Of a stretch of DNA of 64,000 bases, positions 35,415 through 45,129 are shown in pieces (the stretch's first letter is position 1; every line of letters starts with the position of its first letter). A program made the translations under genes and the position numbers. Below the pieces are notes generated by a model. That model saw only the letters and a program-made list of their open reading frames with translations, did not search any database and was not told the DNA's origin. Source of the DNA: Gordonia soli NBRC 108243. Lineage in GTDB: Bacteria > Actinomycetota > Actinomycetes > Mycobacteriales > Mycobacteriaceae. The stretch covers positions 110,108 to 174,107 of the forward strand of contig NZ_BANX01000007.1 in the NCBI RefSeq assembly GCF_000334455.1, written 5' to 3'.

Positions 35415-35506
35415 ATAAGTGCAGGTTAGGGGGCATGGAGTTCGACCTGTCTCTTCCTACTCGAGCCCCGCCCGATCGCACCGCCCCCAGTGAGAAGGTC
35501 CGCGCA

Positions 35507-35962
35507 ATGAGAAGAATCGACGTCACCCGAACCATCGACGCCCCCATCGCAGCCGTGTTCGAGGCCTACATCGACCACGAGCGTTTGTCTGATCTGCCGA
35601 TGGTGCGGTCGGTCACGATCGCAGTCCCCGGACGGGACGAGAAGAACGGTCTCGGCGCGGTCCGGGTAGTCGACAGCGGATTGGTACTCCTCCGCGAAGA
35701 GATCACTGCGTTCGAACGCCCGAACCTCATGGAGTGTCGGATTCGTGAATCCCGCCCCAAGACCGAGCATGAACTCGGTCGGGTCGAGTTCGCGCAGCAC
35801 GGTGATCGCACAAAGGTCACCTGGACTACGGTTTTCGGTCTTCACAACCCAATTCTTGCACTGACCGAACCCATCTTCGCCGCCTGCTTCAAGGCCATCT
35901 TCACCCTGACGCTCAAGCAGGTGGAGAAGCGCGCTGTCACAGCGAGCGCGCACAAGCCCTAG
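35507..35962 (+). CDS. SRPBCC-family protein
   Basis: A 151-residue protein with the SRPBCC opening pattern RRIDVTRTIDAPIAAVFEAY and strands that continue to a long C-terminal helix (LTLKQVEKRA). SRPBCC proteins bind lipids or polyketides or act as cyclases; no reaction is predictable. The ATG at 35507 fits the domain start and has AGAAGG upstream. An in-frame ATG at 35435 right after the iron box would add 24 residues that do not look like this domain. Confidence 0.75.
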   Translation: MRRIDVTRTIDAPIAAVFEAYIDHERLSDLPMVRSVTIAVPGRDEKNGLGAVRVVDSGLVLLREEITAFERPNLMECRIRESRPKTEHELGRVEFAQHGDRTKVTWTTVFGLHNPILALTEPIFAACFKAIFTLTLKQVEKRAVTASAHKP

Positions 35963-36041
35963 ACGGTTTCGCCGACGCTCCGACGGTTCACACCGATAAC
36001 GGCCCGAGACGGGCCGACACGAGGAAAGGAAGGGGAGCCCG

Positions 36042-36452
36042 ATGGACATCGGTCCACACTCGCCACTACGACGCCGGCTTCTGGCAGCTATAGCGGCGAC
36101 CGCGTTCGTCACACAGAACTCGGTTGCGGTGCCATACGTCCTCGACAACGGCTGGCGATCAACACAGGACTTCTTCGTCGGGGGTATCTGGAAGACGGTT
36201 CCGGGTCGCTTCGCGATGATCGATCTGACGTTCGTCGTCATCGGATTTCACGCGTGGGCACTGCTGGAGAGCAAGCGACTGAACATACTCCGCTGGTGGT
36301 TCGCATCATTTGTGCTCACGTGGAGTGTGGGCATCGCAACCGCGATACCAGCGTTCCTGTACGCCCGCGACCGGGCAATCGCCGCAGCGTTGCCGAACAA
36401 CCGCGACGATGCCGAGCTCGCACCGAGTAGCGGTGGCCGACCGACCTCGTGA
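36042..36452 (+). CDS. DUF2834-like membrane protein
   Basis: A 136-residue protein with about three membrane segments (residues 15-30, 55-75, 85-105), resembling DUF2834 proteins of unknown function. The ribosome-binding site AGGAAAGGAAGGGGAG is strong. It is about 80 bases after the SRPBCC gene on the same strand and could share its transcript. Confidence 0.65.
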   Translation: MDIGPHSPLRRRLLAAIAATAFVTQNSVAVPYVLDNGWRSTQDFFVGGIWKTVPGRFAMIDLTFVVIGFHAWALLESKRLNILRWWFASFVLTWSVGIATAIPAFLYARDRAIAAALPNNRDDAELAPSSGGRPTS

Positions 36453-36633
36453 TCCGGCCGACACAAGGTCATCGACCACCCGCAGGTCGGACACATCACA
36501 CTCGACTGCGACACGATGGTCGTCGCCGACGACGACCTCCGGATCATGATCTACAGCGCGGAGCCCGGCACCGGTGCCGCCGAGCGAGGCGTCCCTGGCG
36601 ATCGTGCTCGGTGTCCAGGCCATGACGGAGTGA
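36453..36633 (+). pseudogene. Remnant of an MmyB-type XRE regulator (C-terminal piece, frameshifted)
   Basis: In one frame the DNA encodes a segment resembling the MmyB ligand-binding domain (HPQVGHITLDCDTMVV...IMIYSAEPGTG). After a frameshift near 36585 the family's C-terminus continues in another frame (SEASLAIVLGVQAM) to a TGA at 36631. The N-terminal HTH and most of the domain are missing. Nothing else fills the gap to the convergent siderophore-binding gene. Confidence 0.65.
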
Positions 36634-36665
36634 TTCCGAGGGGTTCCGACCCGGCGGCGACGGAT

Positions 36666-37640
36666 TCAGATCTTGGCGAGGACCGGCTTCATCGTGTCGA
36701 TGAACCAGGGCACCGAGTAGACGGTCGGCGAGCCCAACCCGGTTGCGTTGTCGTTGTTCAGGAACAGCGTGGTGCCGGATCGCACCGCCGGCAGTTGGTC
36801 CCAGCCCGGCACCCGCGAGAACGCGGCCGGACCGCCGACGAGTGGCCAGAAGACGAGCACGTCAGAAGACAGCAGGTCCACCCGCTCCTGCGACACGAAG
36901 GTCCGCTGCCCGCTGTCGGATAGGCCCATCACCGCAGGGTCGAGCCGTAGACCCAGTTGCGCGAGAAGTCTGGTCGCCGGATCGTTCTCGGACGTGACCA
37001 CCGCGAACCGCTGGTCCGGGCTGAGCTGCCCGAAGGTGAAGGTCTTGCCCGCGGCGTTCGGGTACTCGGCGCGTGCGGCACTGAGCTTGCCCTCGACGTC
37101 GGCGATCGCCGCAGCCGCCTGTTCCTGCTTTCCGAAGATCTTCCCGGCGGTGACCATCGTGTCCTGCCACCGGTCCCCGACCGCGCCCTTGGTCGTCACC
37201 GGGATGGTGGGCGCCAGCCGACTGAGTCGCTCGTAGGTGCTCTGGTCCGGCAGGTAGCCGACCTCACCGGCCACGATGAGATCGGGTTTGAACGCAGCCA
37301 CCTGTGCGACATCGGGCGGCCCGCTGCCGGCGACGACCTCACCACTGTGTTCCGGCGTCCATTCGAATCGGTTGCCGGGACCGGCGTATCCGGCGGTGAC
37401 GAACTCCGCGGTGATCGGGACACCGAGTTTCACGAGCGAGTCGGTCCAGATGCCACCGAACACGACGACCCTCTTCGGATTCGCCGGCACGGTGGTCGTC
37501 CCGTACTGATGGTCGACGGTGATCGTCTCACCACTCCCGGAATCGCCGTCGTCGGGCGCCGAACACCCTGCGAGGACGACGAAGACGGCGGCGACGAATG
37601 CACATAGGCCGAGTCGGCTGCGACGATTCACAGCCAGCAC
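36666..37640 (-). CDS. Iron-siderophore ABC transporter substrate-binding lipoprotein
   Basis: A 324-residue FecB/FhuD-type binding protein. The signal peptide ends in the lipobox VLAGCS, and the first domain has the family pattern VPANPKRVVVFGG. A later CRPDL-like AAFKPDLIVAGE segment follows. It binds ferric siderophores outside the membrane. No permease genes are adjacent, so it may serve a system elsewhere. The GTG start is directly next to an iron box; a GTG three codons later is an alternative start. Confidence 0.88.
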   Translation of the reverse strand: MLAVNRRSRLGLCAFVAAVFVVLAGCSAPDDGDSGSGETITVDHQYGTTTVPANPKRVVVFGGIWTDSLVKLGVPITAEFVTAGYAGPGNRFEWTPEHSGEVVAGSGPPDVAQVAAFKPDLIVAGEVGYLPDQSTYERLSRLAPTIPVTTKGAVGDRWQDTMVTAGKIFGKQEQAAAAIADVEGKLSAARAEYPNAAGKTFTFGQLSPDQRFAVVTSENDPATRLLAQLGLRLDPAVMGLSDSGQRTFVSQERVDLLSSDVLVFWPLVGGPAAFSRVPGWDQLPAVRSGTTLFLNNDNATGLGSPTVYSVPWFIDTMKPVLAKI

Positions 37641-37641
37641 G

Positions 37642-37659
37642 TTAGGGCAGCCTTACCAA
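37642..37659 (-). promoter_or_regulatory. DtxR/IdeR-like iron box
   Basis: On the minus strand the site reads TTGGTAAGGCTGCCCTAA, close to the IdeR/DtxR consensus TTAGGTTAGGCTAACCTAA. It abuts the start of the siderophore-binding gene. Iron-loaded regulator bound here would block transcription, as for other iron-uptake genes. Confidence 0.7.
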
Positions 37660-37685
37660 TCCGCGCAAGCCGGCCCAGGTGAGAT

Positions 37686-39149
37686 CTAGATCGCGATGTA
37701 TTTGGCGTCGAGGTACTCCTCGATGCCCTCGGCACCGCCCTCGCGGCCGAATCCGGATTGGCGCACACCACCGAACGGCGCGGCCACGTCGGAGATGATG
37801 CCCCGGTTGATGCCCACCATGCCGGTGGCCATGCGGGCGCAGACGTGCGCCGCACGATCGACGTCTCGGGTGTAGAGGTAGCCGGCGAGTCCGTAGTCGG
37901 TGGCGTTGGCGGCCACGACCGCCTCGTCCTCGTCGGCCACGGTCACCACCGCTGCGACCGGACCGAAGATCTCTTCGCGCAGGATCCGGGCGTCGGCCGG
38001 GACCTGGTCGAGGAGGGTCGGTGCAAAGAAATGTCCTTCGCCCATGCCGATCGCACCACCGACCCGGAGCCGGGCTCCGTCGGTCACCGCGTCCTCGACG
38101 AGTCGAGCCACCCGCTCGGCCTGGCGGCGGTTGATCAGCGGACCGACATCGGTCAGCGGGTCGGTGCCGGGGCCCACGCGAAGCGCCGCGATGCGCGCGG
38201 CGAGTGCATCGGTGAACTCGCTCGCCACCGACTCCGTGACGTAGAAGCGATTGGCCGCCGTGCAGGCCTGCCCACCGTTGCGCATCTTGGCTGCCATCGC
38301 CCCGTCGACCGCCTCGGCGATGTCGGCGTCGTCCAGAACCAGGAACGGCGCATTGCCGCCGAGCTCCATCGAGGTGCGCAGCAGCTGGTCGGCAGAGCTG
38401 CGGACCAGGACCTTGCCGACCGCGGTGGACCCCGTGAACGTGACCTTGCGCAGCCGCGGATCGCCCATCAGGGTCTCCGCGACGAGCGCCGACGAGGTGG
38501 TCGGGAGCACGGACAAGACCCCGGGCGGCAGACCGGCGGCGTCGAACACCTCGGCCAGCAGCAGCATCGTCAGCGGGGTGTCCTCCGCGGGTTTCACGAT
38601 GATGGTGCAGCCCGCCGCCAGGGCAGGGCCGATCTTGCGGGTTCCCATGGCCAACGGGAAGTTCCACGGGGTGATCGCCAGCACCGGCCCCACCGGGACC
38701 TTGGTGACCATGATCTGACCGGCCCCCGAGGGCGAGCGTGTGAACCGGCCGTCGATCCGGACCGCTTCCTCGGCGAACCAGCGCAGGTATTCGGCGCCGT
38801 AGGCGACCTCGCCACGGGCCTCGGCAAGGGTCTTGCCCATCTCCGAGGAGATCAGGCGGGCGAAGTCCTCGGACCGCTCGGAGACGATCTCGAACGCGGA
38901 CCGGAGGATCTCCGACCGCTCCCGAGGTGCGGTGGCCGCCCACGAGTCTTGTACGGCCGCTGCCGCGGTCAGGGCGTCGAGGGCATCCTCGGCGGTGGCG
39001 TCGGCGACAGTCGCGATCACGACTTCGGTCGCCGGGTCGTGCACGGAGAACTCGCCACCGTCCATCGCGGGGCGTCGCCGTCCGTCAATCCACAGGTCCG
39101 TCGAGAGGCCGATGGTGGTCGGGTCCGCTGTGATCACTGTGCCGCTCAT
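37686..39149 (-). CDS. gabD: Succinate-semialdehyde dehydrogenase family enzyme
   Basis: A 487-residue aldehyde dehydrogenase closest in pattern to GabD. It has [23 protein letters not shown], the catalytic Glu in MELGGNAP and the catalytic Cys in [10 protein letters not shown]. The family oxidises succinate semialdehyde with NAD(P)+. It is the last gene of the operon and is coupled by ATGA overlap to the biotin carboxylase gene. The aminotransferase two genes upstream would supply succinate semialdehyde if it uses GABA. Confidence 0.85.
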   Translation of the reverse strand: MSGTVITADPTTIGLSTDLWIDGRRRPAMDGGEFSVHDPATEVVIATVADATAEDALDALTAAAAVQDSWAATAPRERSEILRSAFEIVSERSEDFARLISSEMGKTLAEARGEVAYGAEYLRWFAEEAVRIDGRFTRSPSGAGQIMVTKVPVGPVLAITPWNFPLAMGTRKIGPALAAGCTIIVKPAEDTPLTMLLLAEVFDAAGLPPGVLSVLPTTSSALVAETLMGDPRLRKVTFTGSTAVGKVLVRSSADQLLRTSMELGGNAPFLVLDDADIAEAVDGAMAAKMRNGGQACTAANRFYVTESVASEFTDALAARIAALRVGPGTDPLTDVGPLINRRQAERVARLVEDAVTDGARLRVGGAIGMGEGHFFAPTLLDQVPADARILREEIFGPVAAVVTVADEDEAVVAANATDYGLAGYLYTRDVDRAAHVCARMATGMVGINRGIISDVAAPFGGVRQSGFGREGGAEGIEEYLDAKYIAI

Positions 39150-41020
39150 CTCTTCTCCACGATCTCTGCCAGCACAGCGCCCCGCGCCACCGGCGCCCCG
39201 GTCTCCACCGCGACATCTGCCACGATCCCCGCTCGGTGGGCCATGATCGGGTTCTCCATCTTCATGGCCTCGAGGACCGCGATAGGGTCGCCGACGGACA
39301 CCTCCTGACCTTCGGTCACCGACACCTGGACGACGGTCCCCTGCATCGGCGCGACCACCGCCCCCCTCGGCGGCTTCGAGGCTCTCGGAGTCACATTACG
39401 TTGTGTGTCAACAGTTCTCGTCGCCGACGCGACAGTACGAGTTGTCGCGGTATGGGCGCCGCGTCCACCGGGGAACGACACCTCCACCCGGCAACCGTCG
39501 ACCTCGACCACCACGGTCGACGACGCCCCGGCCGCGGATGCAACCGAGTGATCGCCGACGATCGCCTCTCCGACGACGACTTCACCGAGACCGGATGGGT
39601 CGTCGATCTCCAGGGCGTCGTCGAACATCGCGACATCGTCGAGGTCGACCGCCTCGATCACGTTCTCCCATTCCGACTCGATCCAGGTGGTGTACACACC
39701 GAAGGAGTCCCCGTCGCCGACGAACGCGGGGTGCGTGACGATGTGTCGGTGGAACGGGAGAACCGTTGCCATACCGTCGATCCGGAACTCGGCCAGGGCG
39801 CGGGCGGCGCGGCGCAGGGCCTGTTGCCGATCGGCGCCGGTGACGACCAGTTTCGCCAGCATCGAATCGAACTGACCGCCGATCTCGTCTCCGGCCGTGA
39901 CCCCGGAATCCACGCGGACACCGGGTCCGGACGGTTCGCGATAGTCGGTGATCCGCCCCGGCATCGGCAGGAAGCCACGGCCGGCGTCCTCACCGTTGAT
40001 GCGGAACTCGATCGAGTGCCCACGGGGGGTCGGGTCCTCGACGATCTCCAGATGCTTGCCCTCGGCGATGCGGAACTGCTGCTCGACGAGGTCGATGCCC
40101 GAGGTCTCCTCGGTGACGGGATGCTCGACCTGGAGCCGGGTGTTGACCTCGAGGAACGAGATGGTGTCGTCCTGTACCAAGAACTCCACCGTGCCGACGC
40201 CGTGGTAACCCGCTGCGCGGCAGATCTCCTTGGCCGACTCCGCGATCCGGGACCGCTGCACCTCGGACAGAAACGGGGCGGGCGCCTCTTCGACCAACTT
40301 CTGGAACCGGCGCTGTAGCGAGCAGTCGCGCGTCCCGGCGACCACCACGGCGCCGTGCTGGTCGGCGATCACCTGCGCCTCCACGTGTCGAGCTCGGTCG
40401 AGATACTGCTCGACAAAACACTCCGAACGACCGAATGCAGCGCGCGCCTCGCGGGTCGCCGCCTCGAAGAGTTCCGGGATCTCATCGAGGGTGCGGGCGA
40501 TCTTCATGCCGCGACCGCCGCCGCCGTGGGCCGCCTTGATGGCGACCGGGACACCGTGCTTCTCGGCGAACTCGACCACCGCCGCAGCAGTGTCGACCGG
40601 GTCCTTGGTCCCGGCCGCCATCGGCGCACCCGTCTGCTCGGCGATGCGTCGGGCGGTGACCTTGTCACCCAGCGCGCGAATCGAGGCCGGCGACGGACCG
40701 ATCCAGGTGAGTCCCGCATCGATCACCGCCTGCGCGAAATCGGCGTTCTCGGAAAGGAACCCGTAGCCGGGGTGGACCGCATCCGCACCGGTGTCGACGG
40801 CGGCCGCGACCACCTTCGCGATGTCGAGGTAAGACTCCGCCGAGGTCTGGCCGCCGAGCGCGACGGACTCGTCCGCCAGCCCGACGAACCGGGCCGACGC
40901 GTCCGGGTCGGCGTAGACCGCAACACTCCGACAACCCACGTCCCGGACCGCACGGATGATGCGGACGGCGATCTCACCGCGATTGGCGACGAGCACGCTC
41001 GAGATCCGTCGATCGGTCAT
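39146..41020 (-). CDS. Biotin carboxylase with C-terminal biotinyl domain
   Basis: A 624-residue fusion: biotin carboxylase ([49 protein letters not shown]) and a C-terminal biotinyl domain with EAMKMENP near residue 588. This is the acyl-CoA carboxylase alpha layout, yet no acyl-CoA carboxyltransferase beta gene is near. The likely partners are the PxpB/PxpC-type proteins encoded two to four genes upstream, which are homologous to the carboxyltransferase part of urea carboxylase. Confidence 0.88.
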   Translation of the reverse strand: MTDRRISSVLVANRGEIAVRIIRAVRDVGCRSVAVYADPDASARFVGLADESVALGGQTSAESYLDIAKVVAAAVDTGADAVHPGYGFLSENADFAQAVIDAGLTWIGPSPASIRALGDKVTARRIAEQTGAPMAAGTKDPVDTAAAVVEFAEKHGVPVAIKAAHGGGGRGMKIARTLDEIPELFEAATREARAAFGRSECFVEQYLDRARHVEAQVIADQHGAVVVAGTRDCSLQRRFQKLVEEAPAPFLSEVQRSRIAESAKEICRAAGYHGVGTVEFLVQDDTISFLEVNTRLQVEHPVTEETSGIDLVEQQFRIAEGKHLEIVEDPTPRGHSIEFRINGEDAGRGFLPMPGRITDYREPSGPGVRVDSGVTAGDEIGGQFDSMLAKLVVTGADRQQALRRAARALAEFRIDGMATVLPFHRHIVTHPAFVGDGDSFGVYTTWIESEWENVIEAVDLDDVAMFDDALEIDDPSGLGEVVVGEAIVGDHSVASAAGASSTVVVEVDGCRVEVSFPGGRGAHTATTRTVASATRTVDTQRNVTPRASKPPRGAVVAPMQGTVVQVSVTEGQEVSVGDPIAVLEAMKMENPIMAHRAGIVADVAVETGAPVARGAVLAEIVEKR

Positions 41021-42357
41021 CGGCCCGCCTGCTCGGTGAGGACCTCGGACAGGGCGGTCAGGAACCGGTCCGCGTCCGCGCCGCTGAAGGGCAGCGGTGG
41101 GCGGATCTTGAGCACGTTGGCATGCCGCCCCGATGCGCTGATGAGAATGCGCTTGCGCCGCAACTCGTTCACGATCCGCGCGGCCGCCGCCGGGTCGGGG
41201 GTCTTGGCCTCCGGATCGGACACGAATTCCGCTGCGATGAACAGCCCGCTGCCGCGTACGTCCCCGATCTCGGGGTGTGCGGCGGCGAGTTCACGCAGAC
41301 CGGCGTCGAGTCGGCCACCGACCACCCGGGCGTTGTCGACCAGCAGGTCGTCGGTGATCACGTCCAGGACCGCCGATGCGGCGGCGATGCTGACCGGGTT
41401 GCCGCCGAAGGTGTTGAAGTAGCGGATATCCTGGCCGAATCGCTCGGTCGCCGCCTCGGTCCCGACGAGCGCCGCGACGGGTACACCATTGCCCATCGGC
41501 TTGCCGAGGACCACCAGGTCGGGGTCGATTCCGTGACGCTGAAACCCCCACCAGCTCTCGCCGAGACGCCCGAAACCCGGCTGCACCTCGTCGGCGATCC
41601 ACAACCCGCCCGCGGAATGCACCGCCTCCACGGCGGGTGCGAGGAACCCGACGGGGTGGGATTGGACACCGTCGCTGGACATGATCGAATCGACGATCAT
41701 CGCTGCCACCCCGACGCCACGTTCCTGCAGGTCGCCGATCGCGGCCCGGACGCGGCCGGCGAAATCCTCTGCCGCCGCGGTCGGGTCGTCGCGATAGGTG
41801 TCCGGCACATCGACCAGGACGACCTCGGAGCCGACGGGATTGTTGGGGCCGAGGCTCGGGGAGATCTCGGCCGCCGACGCGGTGGTGCCGTGATAGGCGT
41901 GGGTGGTGCAGATGATCCCGCGAGCGCCGGTCTGATACCGCGCGATGCGCAGCGCGAGATCGACGGCCTCGCTGCCGGTGCAGGTGTACACGACCTTGGC
42001 CAGTGCATCGGGAAAAAGTCCGAGCAGCCGCTCCGAGTAGTCGATGATGGGTTCGGTCAGATAGCGGGTGTGGGTGTTGAGCACGCCGAGCTGCGCACTC
42101 ACCTTCTGCTGTACATGCGGGTGGCTGTGGCCGACGGCCGGCACATTGTTGTAGACGTCCAGGTACTCGTTTCCGTCGGCGTCGTAGAGGTGGACGCCCT
42201 CACCGCGGACCGGGGCGACCGGCTCCTGATAGAAGAGTCGGTAGCTGGACGCGAGGACGGCGTCGCGCCGTCCGATCAGCGACCGGGCGGCGGGGTCGAG
42301 GCCGTCGATCGCGGATCCGTCGAAGGCGTTGGCCATGTGCATGCTCTTCGTGTTCAC
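41017..42357 (-). CDS. Class III aminotransferase (PLP)
   Basis: A 446-residue class III aminotransferase of the AGXT2/AGXT2L branch. Key residues are intact: [17 protein letters not shown], the PLP-contacting Asp in [11 protein letters not shown], and the Schiff-base Lys in [10 protein letters not shown]. Substrates in this branch include GABA, beta-alanine and phospho-amines (a phospho-lyase reaction). Position between Pxp genes and the semialdehyde dehydrogenase favours an omega-amino acid such as GABA. The GTG start at 42357 has GGAG six bases upstream. Confidence 0.83.
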   Translation of the reverse strand: MNTKSMHMANAFDGSAIDGLDPAARSLIGRRDAVLASSYRLFYQEPVAPVRGEGVHLYDADGNEYLDVYNNVPAVGHSHPHVQQKVSAQLGVLNTHTRYLTEPIIDYSERLLGLFPDALAKVVYTCTGSEAVDLALRIARYQTGARGIICTTHAYHGTTASAAEISPSLGPNNPVGSEVVLVDVPDTYRDDPTAAAEDFAGRVRAAIGDLQERGVGVAAMIVDSIMSSDGVQSHPVGFLAPAVEAVHSAGGLWIADEVQPGFGRLGESWWGFQRHGIDPDLVVLGKPMGNGVPVAALVGTEAATERFGQDIRYFNTFGGNPVSIAAASAVLDVITDDLLVDNARVVGGRLDAGLRELAAAHPEIGDVRGSGLFIAAEFVSDPEAKTPDPAAAARIVNELRRKRILISASGRHANVLKIRPPLPFSGADADRFLTALSEVLTEQAGR

Positions 42358-42442
42358 TGCTCACTCCAGTCGATGTCGGGGCATGTCGAGATCGCGGACA
42401 TGCGGTGTGCGTGTCTGCGTGGTCGGGTCTGACACGGTTCGG

Positions 42443-43417
42443 TCAGGCCAGTGCGGCGCGATACAGGCGGTCGATCAGCTCGCCACGGGCCCGCCGTTCG
42501 CGCAGGGCGTCGTCGACGTCCACCCGTTCGAGGTGGACGGTGTCGGGGGCCTTCATCTGCGCGAGCCGGTCGATGTCGACGTTGATGATCGTGCCGACGG
42601 TGGCGTACCCACCTCCGGTGACGCCGTCCCGGAGCAGACAGATCAGTTCTTCGCCGCCCGGGACCTGGATCGACCCCATCGGATAGCCCAGGTCGACGAC
42701 GTTGCTGGGATCGTCGCCGGCGCCGAACGGAGCCTCGCGATCCACGAACTCGAGTTTCGGGCCGCTGAGTCGGTAGCCGACGCGATTCGCCTCGATGCCG
42801 ACGGTGAAGTCGGACGAGAACATCGCCTCGATACTCGCCGAGGTGAAGCGATAACTACACAGGCCCAACACGACTCGGATCGACTGGGTCTCGTCGAGGT
42901 CCGGCCGTAGCTCGGGATCGACGGTGTGACCGAGGCGGGTCAGGGGTCCGTAATCGTGCGCGGTCGCGATCACGTCACCCACCTGCAGGGCACGGCCGTC
43001 GATCCCGCCGATACCCGATGACAGGTAGGTCGAGCGGCTACCCATCACCATCGGTGTGCCGATCCCACCGCGCACAGCGACGTAGTTCCGGGCTCCGCGG
43101 GTCGCGGCGCCCACGCTGAGGGTCGAACCCGCCCGGATCGGGAGCGTCGTCCAGGTGGGCATCGGCTGCCCGTCCACCCGCAGATCGGTCTCCGCACCGG
43201 TCACCGCGACGACCGCGTCGCGGGTGAGATGCAGTGTCGGACCGACGTACACCGACTCGAGAGTTGCCGCTCCGGGAGCGTTCCCGACCAATGCGTTCGC
43301 CGCCTGATGGGACAGGTGGTCCATCGGTCCCGACGGTGGCAGGCCGATCGCGAAGTAGCCGTGTCGTCCCAGATCCTGTACCACGGTCTGCATTCCGGCC
43401 TCGACGACGTCAATCAC
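42443..43417 (-). CDS. pxpC: PxpC/KipA-type 5-oxoprolinase (carboxyltransferase-like) subunit
   Basis: A 324-residue protein with the PxpC/KipA pattern: VEAGMQTVVQDLGRHGYFAIGLPPSG near the N-terminus, SGPMDHLSHQAANALVGN, and GSRSTYLSSGIGG. It is homologous to the carboxyltransferase domain of urea amidolyase. PxpA/B/C together hydrolyse 5-oxoproline with ATP. The GTG start overlaps the pxpB stop by eight bases. Confidence 0.88.
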   Translation of the reverse strand: MIDVVEAGMQTVVQDLGRHGYFAIGLPPSGPMDHLSHQAANALVGNAPGAATLESVYVGPTLHLTRDAVVAVTGAETDLRVDGQPMPTWTTLPIRAGSTLSVGAATRGARNYVAVRGGIGTPMVMGSRSTYLSSGIGGIDGRALQVGDVIATAHDYGPLTRLGHTVDPELRPDLDETQSIRVVLGLCSYRFTSASIEAMFSSDFTVGIEANRVGYRLSGPKLEFVDREAPFGAGDDPSNVVDLGYPMGSIQVPGGEELICLLRDGVTGGGYATVGTIINVDIDRLAQMKAPDTVHLERVDVDDALRERRARGELIDRLYRAALA

Positions 43418-44300
43418 TGTGTAGTTCCTCGAGAAGATGGCGGTTGTAGTCCAACGGATCGTCCAGGAAGTCGGCGAGGGTGAAGGTGACGGGACGGCGA
43501 AGGTATCGGTACCGCCGTTCTTCGACCTCGACGCGGACCGCGTCGTACTCGTCACGATCGATCGGCCGGTACTTCACCAGGAGACCGGCGTGAGCGAGAA
43601 CGGGATCAGCTGCGAAGTCCGGCAGTGTCTGCGACAGGTCGAACACGGGAGTCGCGGCGCGTCCCACGAGTTGGTAGCCACCGGCCCCGCGTGCCGGGTA
43701 GATCGTCGCGAACGCGCCGCCGTGACCGAGGGCGCGCTCCGGGGTGTCGGTGCGCGGGCGGACGTACTTGGGCGCCTGGATCTGCATCTCCTCCGGCACC
43801 AATTGCATCGATTCGGCGTTGCCGGGGACGAAGCACATGAACGTCACGATGAACGGGTTGCCCGAATGCGCTGCGATGAACGCGTCGGTCGACTCGAAAC
43901 CGTTGACGCGCGTGATGTATTCGAGGTCGTTCTCGTGGTCGGACTGATGTCGGTCCCGAAAACGCATGACCGTCTCGGTCGTCCACGGATCGTCGTAGAG
44001 GACCGGGACCTCGAGGATCTCGGTCTCGAGCGCCACGTCGTCGGCCCCGACGAATCGTCGGTGCTGATCCCGGATCGGGTCGAGCAGGGACCGCGGATCA
44101 CACCGGTCGGGATCGACCCGGACCATGTACGACGCGTTCGATGGGCAGACGTCGCGTACCCCGTCGATGTCGAGGTCGACAAGCGCATCGGCGATCGCCT
44201 GGATGCGCAGCGCCCCCGGCAGGGACATGTGCTCGGTCATCTCGACGAAGACGAATTCTTCTCCGCCATAGCTCAACCGGGCGCCGTCGGCGAGTTCCAT
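43410..44300 (-). CDS. pxpB: PxpB/KipI-type 5-oxoprolinase subunit
   Basis: A 296-residue protein, longer than the usual 220-240. It carries the PxpB/KipI (AHS1) blocks: an N-terminal extension, then VPVLYDDPWT, a GNPFIVTFMCFVPGNAES block, and PRTDTPERALGHGGAFATIYPARGAGGYQLVGR. It pairs with PxpC. The start overlaps the pxpA stop by one base (TGATG). Confidence 0.86.
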   Translation of the reverse strand: MELADGARLSYGGEEFVFVEMTEHMSLPGALRIQAIADALVDLDIDGVRDVCPSNASYMVRVDPDRCDPRSLLDPIRDQHRRFVGADDVALETEILEVPVLYDDPWTTETVMRFRDRHQSDHENDLEYITRVNGFESTDAFIAAHSGNPFIVTFMCFVPGNAESMQLVPEEMQIQAPKYVRPRTDTPERALGHGGAFATIYPARGAGGYQLVGRAATPVFDLSQTLPDFAADPVLAHAGLLVKYRPIDRDEYDAVRVEVEERRYRYLRRPVTFTLADFLDDPLDYNRHLLEELHSD

Positions 44301-45061
44301 CAGGAGCCGGCCTCGAATGCGGACCGCACCGCGACGCCGTTGTCGGCGAGCACGCGTCGGACCGCACGGGCGACCTCGATGACGTTCGGCCGGTCGCCGT
44401 GCACACAAATCGTCTGCACCGGCATCTCGACCTCACGACCGGACACTGTCATCGCGGTTCCGCGTGCCATCCGCAGCGCCTGGGCCGCGACGGAGTCGGG
44501 GTCGCGGCGGGCGGGACGTGGTTCGATGATGTTGCGACCGTCGTCGTCGAACTCGAGGTCGCACGCGTTGTCGGCGACCACGGGCAGGCCCGCTGCGCGG
44601 AGTGCGTCGACCCCCGGCCCCGGCGCGAGCAGCAGCGGGATACCCGGCTGCAAGGCCTGTAGTGCCTGTCCGATCGCGACCGAGCGCTCGGCGCTGCGTG
44701 CGATGGATCCGTAGAACGCACCGTGCGGTTTGACATGCGACAGCGTCACCCCGCTCGTGCTCGCCAGTCCCATCAGCGCACCGACCTGATACAGCGTGTA
44801 GTCGACGGCATCCCGGTCGGACATCTCGATCTGCCGTCGACCGAAGCCCAGGAGGTCCGGGAAACCCGGGTGGGCGCCGATGTTCACGCCGGCCTCGGCG
44901 GCCATCTCGACTGCGGCGCGCATCGTCGCGGGATCGCCCGCATGCCACCCGCAGGCGATGTTGACCGTGGAGACCAGCCCCACCAATTCCTGGTCGTCAC
45001 CCAGACCCCAGCGGCCGAAGCTCTCGGCGATGTCGGCGTTGATGTCGATGGATTCGGTCAT
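44300..45061 (-). CDS. pxpA: PxpA (LamB/YcsF-type) 5-oxoprolinase subunit
   Basis: A 253-residue protein of the LamB/YcsF family: IDINADIAESFGRW at the N-terminus, VNIACGWHAGDPATM, GVNIGAHPGFPD, VKPHGAFYG and the later CVHGDRPN. PxpA, with PxpB and PxpC, cleaves the lactam ring of 5-oxoproline with ATP. GGAGAGGAAG precedes the ATG. It leads the pxpA-B-C group after the transporter genes. Confidence 0.9.
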   Translation of the reverse strand: MTESIDINADIAESFGRWGLGDDQELVGLVSTVNIACGWHAGDPATMRAAVEMAAEAGVNIGAHPGFPDLLGFGRRQIEMSDRDAVDYTLYQVGALMGLASTSGVTLSHVKPHGAFYGSIARSAERSVAIGQALQALQPGIPLLLAPGPGVDALRAAGLPVVADNACDLEFDDDGRNIIEPRPARRDPDSVAAQALRMARGTAMTVSGREVEMPVQTICVHGDRPNVIEVARAVRRVLADNGVAVRSAFEAGS

Positions 45062-45094
45062 CGTGTCTTCCTCTCCGTGCCCGGCCGAGCCGCG

Positions 45095-45129
45095 CACGAC
45101 GTTCACTCCTGCCACGACGTTCACTCCTG
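45095..45129. repeat. 18-base-period tandem duplication at a gene end
   Basis: CACGACGTTCACTCCTG occurs at 45095-45111 and 45113-45129. It includes the stop codon of the binding-protein gene, so the second copy repeats the last codons and stop (read on the minus strand, Gln-Glu-stop twice). Confidence 0.8.

Noticed and set aside
39146..41020. Acetyl/propionyl-CoA carboxylase alpha subunit
   Set aside because: No acyl-CoA carboxyltransferase beta gene is present; the neighbours are PxpB/C-type proteins.
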